NCBI GenBank assembly: GCA_013153755.1
Contig: JAADDU010000052.1
Coordinates: 1-5,400 of the forward strand
Reading direction: 5' to 3'
Length of the DNA stretch: 5,400 nt
From: Campylobacterota bacterium
Lineage (GTDB): Bacteria; Campylobacterota; Campylobacteria; Campylobacterales; Sulfurimonadaceae
Part shown: positions 1-5,400 of the stretch, in pieces
How positions within the stretch are numbered: position 1 is the first letter of the stretch
How the letters are laid out: each line of letters opens with the position of its first letter
Program-made: the position numbers and the translations under genes
The notes under the pieces: model-generated
Seen by the model: only the letters and a program-made list of their open reading frames with translations
Database searches by the model: none
What the model was told of the DNA's origin: nothing

Positions 1-135
1 CCAAATGGAGAACTACAAGAGCATCTAGGTAACAAAGAGGAGCTTATGATAGTTGATATGGAGCATAGCGAGGTAGTACAATCAAGAAGAGCTTGGGGAT
101 TTAAAGATGCACTTAGTAAAAGGAACTCGAAATGA
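1..135 (+). CDS. Carbon-nitrogen hydrolase (nitrilase superfamily), C-terminal end only
   Basis: Reading frame 1 is open from the left edge to a TGA at 133-135 and gives the last 44 residues of a protein whose start lies outside the window. The tail contains EELMIVDMEHSEVVQSRRAW followed by GFKDAL. This resembles the end of carbon-nitrogen hydrolases, where a final beta strand (leaf/ivD-type) is followed by a helix with an arginine-rich R-x-x-W-x-F segment. Members hydrolyse amides or nitriles with a Glu-Lys-Cys triad; those residues would lie upstream and cannot be checked here, so the substrate is unknown. The stop codon overlaps the next gene's start as ATGA, which suggests translational coupling and one transcript with the ThiF-like gene. 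The family call rests on a short tail and is moderate. Confidence 0.6.
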   Translation, partial: PNGELQEHLGNKEELMIVDMEHSEVVQSRRAWGFKDALSKRNSK

Positions 136-800
136 TGAAATATTTTCATCGTCAAGTACAACTTTGGGGAGAAGATACTCAAAAACTTCTACAAACTAAA
201 AAAATCACCATTGTAGGCTCTGGTGGACTCGGCTCGTCTCTAGCTTTTGCACTAGGCTCTAGTGGAATCGGTGAGATTCATATGATAGATTTCGATGAAG
301 TAAGCCATCACAATATCCACAGACAAATCGCTTTTAAGATAGGTGATGAGGATAAAAACAAAGCCGTAGTAAATGCCAAACTCATAGAACAAAGATGCCC
401 TTTTACAAAAGCTATACCACATGAGTGCGATTTTAATGAATGGAGCAAAAAAAACATAGAAGTTGACCTTATCTTAGATGCAACAGACAATCTACAAACA
501 AGAGCAGATATAAATACCTATGCAAAAGAGAAAAATCTACCTTGGGTATATGGAAGTGTTGAAGCTTTTCATGGTCAAGTCGCTTTTATAGATGCTTCAT
601 CTTTTAGCGATGCTTTTAAGATAGTGCAAAAAACTCCAGAAGGGATAACAACCCCTATAGTGATGCATATAGCATCACTTCAAGCAAATCTTGCACTAAG
701 ATTTTTAGTAGACTTGAGTGTTAAAAAAGATATGCTTTACTATCTATTTTTCAACCAAGATGGGGAGTTGGTAACACAAAAGTTTATGTTACCAAATTAA
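132..800 (+). CDS. ThiF/MoeB/HesA-family (E1-like) adenylyltransferase lacking zinc cysteines
   Basis: This 222-residue cytoplasmic protein has the Rossmann-type fold of enzymes that adenylate the C-terminal glycine of a ubiquitin-like sulfur carrier (ThiS, MoaD). Visible motifs are the N-terminal HRQ (6-8), GSGGLG nucleotide loop (29-34), IDFD (52-55), N61, R64-Q65, K77, and DATDN (116-120) followed by R124. These match the ATP and Mg2+ residues of E. coli MoeB. Differences from MoeB (about 249 residues) are clear: both zinc CxxC pairs are missing, the C-terminus is short, and the only cysteines are C89 and C99, neither in the position of the ThiF/UBA3-type catalytic cysteine. The start is ATG 132, seven bases after AAGGA (120-124); ATG 135 is an alternative. 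It overlaps the upstream hydrolase gene by four bases. No thiS, thiG or moaD is visible, so thiF or moeB cannot be assigned. The superfamily is certain; the substrate is unknown. Confidence 0.88.
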   Translation: MMKYFHRQVQLWGEDTQKLLQTKKITIVGSGGLGSSLAFALGSSGIGEIHMIDFDEVSHHNIHRQIAFKIGDEDKNKAVVNAKLIEQRCPFTKAIPHECDFNEWSKKNIEVDLILDATDNLQTRADINTYAKEKNLPWVYGSVEAFHGQVAFIDASSFSDAFKIVQKTPEGITTPIVMHIASLQANLALRFLVDLSVKKDMLYYLFFNQDGELVTQKFMLPN

Positions 801-810
801 GTTTACTTAA
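797..810. other. Small inverted repeat between convergent genes
   Basis: TTAAGT (797-802) and ACTTAA (805-810) are perfect complements around TT. A realistic hairpin would pair five bases around a four-base loop. It covers the stop codon of the ThiF-like gene and lies just past the stop of the cytochrome gene. Only a short T stretch follows on the minus strand and none on the plus strand, so it is at best a weak terminator. AT-rich palindromes of this size also arise by chance. Confidence 0.25.
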
Positions 811-812
811 AA

Positions 813-1337
813 CTACAGTTTACTAATATATCCAGCTAAAGCTTTTATATCTGCTTCACTAAGTTTTGAAACTTGAGCTTTCATAAGACCTTTCATAGCT
901 CCACCATAAGTTCCATCTTTATAACCATTTAAAGCAGTTGTTACCTTACTAGCATCCCAACCTTTAATAACTTTTGATTTTCCAAGAGCAACTTTTTCAC
1001 CAGATGCACCATGACAACCAGCACAAGTTTTAAATAGTACTTTAGCATCAACTGTAGTAACTTCTTTTATAGCTTGTTTAACTTCCTCTTTTTTAGGAAT
1101 AACTTTCTCAACATGTTTTACAACTTCTTTTTTAACTTCTTCTACTTTATGAGTAACTGTTTGCACATGTTTTTCAACTACTTGTTCAACAGTTTCTTTA
1201 GGTGCAACTTTAGTTTCTACTTGTTTAACAACCTCATGAGGTGCAACTTTATTTTCTACTTTATGTGTTTGAGTTTTACTATCTTCTCCACAACCAAGTA
1301 AAACTAATGCCAAAACGGCTGATAATACTATTTTCAT
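813..1337 (-). CDS. Lipoprotein c-type cytochrome (class I, c553-like) with long charged linker
   Basis: This 174-residue exported electron carrier has three parts. Residues 1-16 are a short lipoprotein signal peptide ending in the lipobox LLGC, so C16 should be lipidated and the protein membrane-anchored on the periplasmic side. Residues 17-96 are a Lys/Glu/Val/His-rich linker, probably largely helical, with internal repeats and prolines at 33, 46 and 81. Residues 97-174 are a single-haem domain with the binding motif CAGCH (105-109). It then has GYKDGTYGGAMKGLMK, in which M152 aligns with the axial methionine of Desulfovibrio cytochrome c553, and it ends in an ALAGYISKL-type helix. The start ATG (1337-1335) follows AAGGA (1350-1346) at eight bases. 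The gene is convergent with the ThiF-like gene and divergent from dapC, so it is probably transcribed alone. The redox partner is unknown. The cytochrome and lipoprotein calls are firm; the specific pathway is not. Confidence 0.92.
   Translation of the reverse strand: MKIVLSAVLALVLLGCGEDSKTQTHKVENKVAPHEVVKQVETKVAPKETVEQVVEKHVQTVTHKVEEVKKEVVKHVEKVIPKKEEVKQAIKEVTTVDAKVLFKTCAGCHGASGEKVALGKSKVIKGWDASKVTTALNGYKDGTYGGAMKGLMKAQVSKLSEADIKALAGYISKL
1162..1262 (-). repeat. Degenerate 39-bp repeats coding the cytochrome linker
   Basis: GGTGCAACTTTA followed by TTTCTACTT occurs at 1201-1222 and again, with one change, at 1240-1261, a 39-bp period. The preceding unit (1162-1200) shares a more diverged part, CTACTTGTTCAACA against CTACTTGTTTAACA. 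In protein terms the period is 13 residues: NKVAP (29-33) and TKVAP (42-46), and EVVKQV (35-40) and ETVEQV (48-53). The intact frame and retained charge pattern suggest linker growth by in-frame duplication. Confidence 0.7.
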
Positions 1338-1364
1338 TTCTTAGATCCTTATAATTTTTGTGCT

Positions 1365-1373
1365 ATCTTATCA
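1365..1373 (-). promoter_or_regulatory. Possible extended -10 promoter for the cytochrome gene
   Basis: Read on the minus strand, TGATAAGAT has the TGn extension followed by a TATAAT-like hexamer (TAAGAT, four of six matches). It would give a leader of about 20 bases before the cytochrome start codon, with AAGGA at 1350-1346 as ribosome binding site. No convincing -35 box is visible, which is normal for Campylobacterota sigma-70 promoters. The match is moderate in AT-rich DNA. Confidence 0.35.
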
Positions 1374-1399
1374 TTAATGAGCTTCTAATAGATTTAAGA

Positions 1400-1405
1400 T
1401 ATAAT
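1400..1405 (+). promoter_or_regulatory. Probable -10 box of the dapC-murC operon promoter
   Basis: A perfect TATAAT lies 32 bases before the dapC start codon, within the only substantial gap upstream of the operon (1338-1437). Transcription would begin near 1412. There is no clear -35 box, only AT-rich DNA upstream, as is typical of Campylobacterota sigma-70 promoters. A purine-rich AAGAGA (1422-1427) ten bases before the ATG is the likely, rather weak, ribosome binding site. Confidence 0.55.
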
Positions 1406-1437
1406 AACACATATTTTAATTAAGAGAACTATATACT

Positions 1438-2577
1438 ATGCATTTTGAACCTTATCCATTTGAAAAACTTAACGATTTGTTATCGACTATCACACCAAAC
1501 CAAAAATACACTGCATCTATTTTAACTATAGGTGAACCACAATTTGAAACTCCAAACTTCATACAAAAAGCACTCTGTACAAATTCAAATTTACTAAAAA
1601 AATATCCTAAGACTTCTGGAGAACCAAATCTAAGAACTGCTCAAAGAGAATTTTTTAAAAAAAGATTTGGTGTTGAACTTTGTAATGAGGAAATTATTCC
1701 AACTTTTGGAACTCGTGAAGTTTTATTTAACTTTCCCCAATTTTTACTTTTTGATAAAAAAGAGTCTGTTATGGCTTATACAAACCCTTTTTATCAGATT
1801 TATGAAGGTGCTGCTATAGCTACTAACTCTAAAGTTTTTCATATAAATTTAGATGCAAAAAACAACTTTAAACCACAAATAGATGAAGATAAACTATCGC
1901 AATGTGACCTAGTAATCATAAACTTTCCAAACAACCCAACAGCTTCAACACTAACACTAAATGAACTTGAAGAGTGGGTTAAACTTAGTTTAAAACACAA
2001 CTTTGTACTGCTAAATGATGAGTGTTATAGTGAACTATACACAGATGAGGCTATCCCCTCACTACTTGAGGCTTCCATATCTGCTGGAAACAAAGAGTTT
2101 AAAAACATATTAGTAATCAACTCTATCTCAAAACGCTCTTCAGCTCCAGGACTTCGTTCTGGGTTTATAGCAGGAGATAAAGAGATACTTAAAGAGTATA
2201 TGAAGTATAGAACTTATGTAGGTTGTGCATCTCCACTACCTCTTCAAAGTGCATCTAGTGTTGCATGGAGTGATGAAGAGCATGTGCAACAAGCAAGAGA
2301 AGTTTATAAAAACAACTTTTTAATCGCAAAAGAGATACTTGGTATAGAGATACCAAAAGCAACTTTTTATATTTGGCTTAAAGTAGATGATGCACTAACT
2401 TTTACAAAAAAACTTTATAAAGACTACAATGTAAAAGTACTTCCAGGGGAGTATCTAGCTAGAGAGAACTACAACAAGCAAAACCCAGCTAAAGACTTCA
2501 TTAGAATCGCTTTAGTAGAAAGTGAAGAAAAGACAAGAGATGCACTAAAGAGAATCAAGGAGTGTTTAAGTGAGTAA
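1438..2577 (+). CDS. dapC: Succinyldiaminopimelate transaminase (DapC), PLP-dependent aminotransferase class I/II
   Basis: This 379-residue cytoplasmic enzyme is predicted to convert N-succinyl-2-amino-6-ketopimelate and glutamate to N-succinyl-LL-diaminopimelate, on the route to lysine and meso-diaminopimelate. It has the fold-type I aminotransferase residues: FPNNPT with N166, DECYSE with D194 and Y197, ISKRS with the PLP-binding lysine K232, GLRSGF with R240, and FIRIALV with the carboxylate-binding R356. Features typical of the DapC subgroup rather than aspartate aminotransferases are YPFEKL near the N-terminus, GEP (33-35), NPFYQIYEGAA, RTYVGCA and VLPGEYLAR. Length fits the family. The start is ATG 1438, after a TATAAT promoter and a weak AAGAGA. 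It is the first gene of the operon and overlaps the next by eight bases. The main alternative is another class I aminotransferase (for example N-acetylornithine/DapC dual use), but the subgroup motifs make DapC most likely. Confidence 0.85.
   Translation: MHFEPYPFEKLNDLLSTITPNQKYTASILTIGEPQFETPNFIQKALCTNSNLLKKYPKTSGEPNLRTAQREFFKKRFGVELCNEEIIPTFGTREVLFNFPQFLLFDKKESVMAYTNPFYQIYEGAAIATNSKVFHINLDAKNNFKPQIDEDKLSQCDLVIINFPNNPTASTLTLNELEEWVKLSLKHNFVLLNDECYSELYTDEAIPSLLEASISAGNKEFKNILVINSISKRSSAPGLRSGFIAGDKEILKEYMKYRTYVGCASPLPLQSASSVAWSDEEHVQQAREVYKNNFLIAKEILGIEIPKATFYIWLKVDDALTFTKKLYKDYNVKVLPGEYLARENYNKQNPAKDFIRIALVESEEKTRDALKRIKECLSE
2557..2562 (+). promoter_or_regulatory. Ribosome binding site that fixes a GTG start
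   Basis: AAGGAG lies inside the end of dapC, seven bases before the GTG at 2570. No ATG in this frame is close by, and the nearby GTG at 2562 meets a stop after three codons. The site therefore decides the start of the following gene and implies translational coupling with dapC. Confidence 0.75.
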
Positions 2578-3064
2578 AGAGCAAGAACTAAAAGAAAAAA
2601 TATTAGAAGCAACTAAGAACTCTGATATAGCTTCACTTTATGTACTAGAGCAGCAAGCTCATGACACTTTTGATGAGCAAACACTACAAGGCTACTATGC
2701 AAACATCTTAGACTTAGCTCTTGAAAAACTTACAGATACCCTTGAAGCTCATAGAGTTATGGATATGGATGAAGTACAAGACTTTGCAACTCTAAGAGCT
2801 TTATATGAGTATGCTATGGAGCATTACCATGCAAATAAGATAGCAGATGCAAGTGCTCTTTTTGAAGTGCTAAGTGGCTTAAGTAACAATGAAAAATTTT
2901 CAAATGCATTAAAATTTCATTGGTTAGCTTCAAAAGAGGGATTATCTTTAGATGATTTTTTAGCAAATATTGCAGACTTAGATGCGATGGATAATGCTGG
3001 AACTTTTTATATAAGTTGTTTTGTAAAAGAAGCTCAGAAACTCATAGACAACAATCAAAAATAG
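2570..3064 (+). CDS. Uncharacterised 164-residue helical protein between dapC and murC
   Basis: I do not recognise this protein as a named family. It is acidic, soluble and almost entirely predicted helical, with no signal peptide or membrane segment and a single cysteine (C150). Residues 1-70 alternate charged and hydrophobic positions, as in helical hairpins. Residues 80-107 (EYAMEHYHANKIADASALFE and what follows) look like one degenerate tetratricopeptide-type helix pair, with the small/aromatic spacing seen in TPR and type III chaperone-like proteins. That suggests a protein-binding scaffold, but this is inference. It starts at GTG 2570 with a strong AAGGAG and overlaps dapC by eight bases. 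Its TAG stop (3062-3064) is 13 bases before murC. It is clearly a real gene, given its codon use, ribosome site and operon packing. Position alone hints at a link to cell wall synthesis. Confidence 0.85.
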   Translation: MSKEQELKEKILEATKNSDIASLYVLEQQAHDTFDEQTLQGYYANILDLALEKLTDTLEAHRVMDMDEVQDFATLRALYEYAMEHYHANKIADASALFEVLSGLSNNEKFSNALKFHWLASKEGLSLDDFLANIADLDAMDNAGTFYISCFVKEAQKLIDNNQK

Positions 3065-3077
3065 AGGATTTACACTT

Positions 3078-4391
3078 ATGAAGATTCATTTTATAGGGAT
3101 AGGTGGTATAGGGATATCAGGACTTGCTCAATATATGCACTTTAAAGGTCATAAAGTTAGTGGTTCAGACATATCAGATACTATCATCACAAAAAAACTT
3201 CAAAATATGGGTATAAAAATCACTATACCACATAATTCAAATGCCATAAATTCACAAGATTTAGTTATACACTCTGCTATTATTCGTCCTGATAATCCAG
3301 AAGTTATAGAAGCAAACAAAAAAGATATAAAAGTTTTAGCTCGTCGTGAAGCACTTCTCGAGATACTTAAAGACTTAACTGTTTACTCAGTTGCTGGTGC
3401 TCATGGAAAAAGTACAACAACAGCGATATTGACTGCTATCATGAATGGTTCTGCTATCATTGGTGCAGAGTCTAAGGCATTTGGATCCAATGTCAGATAT
3501 GATAAAACTAATGATATTATGCTTTTTGAGGCTGATGAAAGTGATGGAAGTTTTATAAACTCAAATCCATACTGTGCTATAGTTATAAATGCTGAACCAG
3601 AACATATGGAATATTATGACTATAACGATGAGCGTTTTTATGCTTCATATAAAAGATTTATAGATTCTGCATCTTACCGTGTACTAAATGCTCAGGATCC
3701 ATTTTTAAGTACACTAAAAGATAAAGTAGATGCAGTATGGTTACACCCTGATAAAGACATTTACAATATAGAGTTTGTACTTATAGATGGGGAGCCACAT
3801 ACAAAATTTACATTAAAAAATTTAGGCTCGTTTAGTGTTTGGGGCTTTGGTAAACATATAGCTGTAGATGCATCACTAGCTATCTTAGCATCTTTAAAGT
3901 CTATGGATGTAGAGAGTATAAGAACAAATCTTTTAAACTTTAAAGGTATAAAAAAGAGATTTGACATTATATATAAAGAAGATGATTGTGTTATCATAGA
4001 TGATTATGGACATCATCCAACAGAGATAAAAGCTACTTTTGAATCTCTTAAAGAGTATGCTAAATTAAAAGAATTCAAACATATTACTGCTATTTGGCAA
4101 CCACATAAATACTCTCGTACTATAGATAATTTAGAAAACTTCATAAAATGCTTTGACGGTACCAATGAACTTATTATTCTTCCTGTTTGGGCTGCTGGAG
4201 AAAATTATATAGATATAGACTTCAAAAAACAATTTAAAGACTATAACCTAGTTATGGCTGATAATATAAAAAAAGTAGATGGTAAAATCATCATTATAAA
4301 AGACAACAAACAATTAAAAACTGTAGATAAAGGTCTTATAGTTGGTTTTGGTGCTGGTGATATAACATACCAAATAAGAGGAGTTAAATAA
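3078..4391 (+). CDS. murC: UDP-N-acetylmuramate-L-alanine ligase (MurC)
   Basis: MurC is the cytoplasmic ATP-dependent ligase that joins L-alanine to UDP-N-acetylmuramate, the first step in building the peptidoglycan stem peptide. The 437-residue protein has all three Mur ligase domains. The N-terminal UDP-binding domain starts with GIGGIGISG (7-15). The central ATPase domain has the P-loop GAHGKSTTT (107-115), EADESDGSF (151-159) and NAEPEH (171-176), the counterpart of the metal-binding N-x-E-x-D-H. The C-terminal domain has DDYGHHPTE (308-316), WQPHKYSRT (340-348) and a final GAGDI (425-429). The length is slightly short of E. coli MurC (491) but usual for Campylobacterota. The start ATG 3078 follows AGAGGA (3063-3068) at nine bases. 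It lies 13 bases after the helical protein gene and overlaps the next gene by one base (TAATG). It appears intact, is presumably essential, and is co-transcribed with dapC. Confidence 0.97.
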   Translation: MKIHFIGIGGIGISGLAQYMHFKGHKVSGSDISDTIITKKLQNMGIKITIPHNSNAINSQDLVIHSAIIRPDNPEVIEANKKDIKVLARREALLEILKDLTVYSVAGAHGKSTTTAILTAIMNGSAIIGAESKAFGSNVRYDKTNDIMLFEADESDGSFINSNPYCAIVINAEPEHMEYYDYNDERFYASYKRFIDSASYRVLNAQDPFLSTLKDKVDAVWLHPDKDIYNIEFVLIDGEPHTKFTLKNLGSFSVWGFGKHIAVDASLAILASLKSMDVESIRTNLLNFKGIKKRFDIIYKEDDCVIIDDYGHHPTEIKATFESLKEYAKLKEFKHITAIWQPHKYSRTIDNLENFIKCFDGTNELIILPVWAAGENYIDIDFKKQFKDYNLVMADNIKKVDGKIIIIKDNKQLKTVDKGLIVGFGAGDITYQIRGVK

Positions 4392-4720
4392 TGGCTTATG
4401 TAGCTGGTCTAATTATAGTTAGTCTACTTTTTCTATCTTTACATTATTTTACAGAGCTAGATAAAAAACAAAAAATTTTAGTCAGTGGGATTATTTTAGC
4501 TATCATCATAGGTGCTATTGCATTTAACAACTACAATAATGCTCAACAAGAAAAAATGCTAAATGCTGTTTTAAAATTCAAACAAGGTAAAACTATAAAA
4601 TGTAATGGTATAAAAATAGATAAGAAAAACTATACTCTTAGTATAGGAACTTATACATTTATTGGAAAAGAAAACACACCACACTATGCAGAGATGGTAA
4701 GTGCTTCAACATGTAAGTAA
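4391..4720 (+). CDS. Small two-helix membrane protein with a paired-cysteine C-terminal domain
   Basis: This 109-residue protein has no function I can assign. Two hydrophobic segments, about 4-20 and 29-45, flank a short positively charged loop (LDKKQK), which by the positive-inside rule places the loop in the cytoplasm and both ends in the periplasm. The remaining 60 or so residues form a small, probably beta-rich domain holding only two cysteines, C71 and C108, which could form a disulfide there. The start ATG overlaps the murC stop by one base and sits seven bases after a strong purine run, AAGAGGAG (4376-4383), so it is translated with murC. From memory, C. jejuni has a small integral membrane protein gene in the same place after murC, which suggests conserved linkage; this is unverified. 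A role in envelope assembly is a guess from context. Confidence 0.85.
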   Translation: MAYVAGLIIVSLLFLSLHYFTELDKKQKILVSGIILAIIIGAIAFNNYNNAQQEKMLNAVLKFKQGKTIKCNGIKIDKKNYTLSIGTYTFIGKENTPHYAEMVSASTCK

Positions 4721-4741
4721 GCTTATCTTTGCTTACCTACA
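4712..4741. terminator. Hairpin across the convergent stops, possible bidirectional terminator
   Basis: GTAAGC (4717-4722) pairs perfectly with GCTTAC (4731-4736) around an eight-base loop. Beyond one A/C mismatch, TGTA (4712-4715) pairs with TACA (4738-4741), giving a stem of ten pairs. Both stop codons (4718-4720 plus, 4725-4723 minus) lie inside it. Neither strand has a U-run after the stem (the plus strand has an A-run), so it is not a standard intrinsic terminator. It may still stop or stabilise the 3' ends of both transcripts. Confidence 0.4.
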
Positions 4742-5400
4742 AAAAATCCACCTGCCATACCAAGTGGTACAACAGTTGCGTAAAATAAAAATCTATCACT
4801 AAGTTCACTTAAACTCATAATCAAAATAGCTATACCAAGGATAATACCAGCTCCAAATGTTGCAGAGCCTAAAAGTACATTTACAAGAAGTGGTAAAAAT
4901 ATACCTGCTACTATAATTGATACAAAACGAAACTGTTTTATCTTTAAAAAGTTTTCATCATAAAGCCTTGCAGTTCTTTTTAATTGATAAGTATTTTTAT
5001 CTTCACTACCAAGTGTTCTTAAATCCTCATAACTAAAGAAAAGCTGAGCAACTGCACCAACCATACCAATAGAAAGTAATGGAACCACTGCATCTAACAA
5101 AGAAAACATCAAAGCAACTAAAGCTAAAAGAAATACACCAACATAACCAACACCAAAGAACTTCATATTTGTTGTGATTCTATCCCACGATGGACGAGCT
5201 TTTATACGGTAAATCATACTTTGAGCATAGATACCATAAATTCCAACACTAAGTGTCATAGCTTCTATAAGAACTCTTAAAACTTTAGGTATATCTATAA
5301 GATAAAGCATTACTACTATACCCATCATAGCAGTAAAGATACCAAGAGCCAATGCTTCACGACTAAGCCAAGATGTTTTTATGTTCTTCATAGCAGTCAT
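4723..5400 (-). CDS. DmsC-like membrane anchor subunit of a molybdopterin oxidoreductase, N-terminus outside window
   Basis: This is an integral inner-membrane subunit that would anchor a DMSO-reductase-family complex (catalytic molybdopterin subunit plus an iron-sulfur subunit) and exchange electrons with the quinone pool. The 225 residues seen contain six or seven hydrophobic segments (about 16-36, 39-63, 80-102, 104-124, 158-178, 182-200, and a weaker 204-222). Family-like blocks are SWLSREALALGIF (10-22), matching the ALSNEIASGSIFF region of E. coli DmsC; ARPSWDRITTNMKFF (68-82), matching the PTWYSIWTPMGFF region; and SELSDRFLFYA (198-208), matching GELIGRGVFYG. By that alignment roughly 80 residues are missing, so the ATG at the right edge is probably internal. 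The catalytic and iron-sulfur genes would be expected upstream, beyond 5400. The substrate (DMSO, TMAO, polysulfide, tetrathionate, other) cannot be told from this subunit. It ends two bases from the convergent membrane protein gene. Confidence 0.8.
   Translation of the reverse strand: MTAMKNIKTSWLSREALALGIFTAMMGIVVMLYLIDIPKVLRVLIEAMTLSVGIYGIYAQSMIYRIKARPSWDRITTNMKFFGVGYVGVFLLALVALMFSLLDAVVPLLSIGMVGAVAQLFFSYEDLRTLGSEDKNTYQLKRTARLYDENFLKIKQFRFVSIIVAGIFLPLLVNVLLGSATFGAGIILGIAILIMSLSELSDRFLFYATVVPLGMAGGFFVGKQR

Noticed and set aside
308..490. A 60-codon minus-strand open frame inside the ThiF-like gene
   Set aside because: It lies wholly within a well-supported conserved gene, with no ribosome site or recognisable product.
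801..824. Direct repeat GTTTACT (801-807 and 818-824) and a second small palindrome AAACT/AGTTT (810-821)
   Set aside because: Seven- and five-base repeats in AT-rich DNA at a gene junction are expected by chance; no target-site or att structure accompanies them.
1074..1301. A 75-codon plus-strand open frame rich in Phe and Asn
   Set aside because: It is the antisense image of the Lys/Glu-rich cytochrome linker; the low-complexity product (MFNFLFF...) and absence of a ribosome site show it is a shadow.
1416..1423. Palindrome TTAATTAA upstream of dapC as an operator
   Set aside because: An eight-base AT-only palindrome is common by chance in this composition, and nothing else suggests a regulator site.
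3396..3422. MurC P-loop reads GAHGKST instead of the common GTHGKTT
   Set aside because: Ser for Thr is conservative, and I recall the same GAHGKST form in Campylobacter MurC, so it is a lineage trait and not a defect.
3761..3997. A 78-codon minus-strand open frame inside murC
   Set aside because: It overlaps conserved MurC sequence, including part of the segment leading to the DDYGHH motif, and has no independent support.

Overview
The window is AT-rich bacterial DNA with tightly packed genes, and it most likely comes from a free-living member of the Campylobacterota (a Sulfurimonas- or Arcobacter-like bacterium). The protein signatures support this: a MurC with the GAHGKST P-loop, a small c553-type cytochrome, a DapC-type aminotransferase, and murC followed immediately by a small two-helix membrane protein. 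From memory, that last pair is also adjacent in Campylobacter jejuni. I could run no search, so the genus is only a suggestion.

Layout, left to right. Bases 1-135 are the 3' end of a carbon-nitrogen hydrolase gene. It overlaps, through an ATGA junction, a ThiF/MoeB/HesA-family adenylyltransferase (132-800, +). This enzyme keeps its ATP site but lacks the usual zinc cysteines. Converging on it is a gene for a lipoprotein c-type cytochrome (813-1337, -), whose haem domain is tethered to the membrane by a long Lys/Glu/Val-rich linker with internal repeats. A 100-bp intergenic region (1338-1437) carries a divergent promoter pair.

From 1438 to 4720 runs a compact plus-strand operon: dapC (succinyldiaminopimelate transaminase), a 164-residue helical protein of unknown function, murC (UDP-N-acetylmuramate-L-alanine ligase) and a 109-residue membrane protein. 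The genes overlap by 8 bp, are separated by 13 bp and overlap by 1 bp, so co-transcription is very likely. The theme is peptidoglycan: DapC acts on the route to meso-diaminopimelate, and MurC adds the first amino acid of the stem peptide. The two unknown proteins are therefore reasonable candidates for envelope-related roles, but nothing in their sequence proves it.

Converging on this operon, with only two bases between the stop codons, is the C-terminal part of a DmsC-like membrane anchor of a molybdopterin oxidoreductase (4723-5400, -, running off the right edge). A hairpin spans this junction.

I see no mobile element, CRISPR array, tRNA, rRNA or clearly new system. The more unusual items are the zinc-less E1-like enzyme coupled to a hydrolase, the repeat-linker cytochrome and the two uncharacterised operon proteins.
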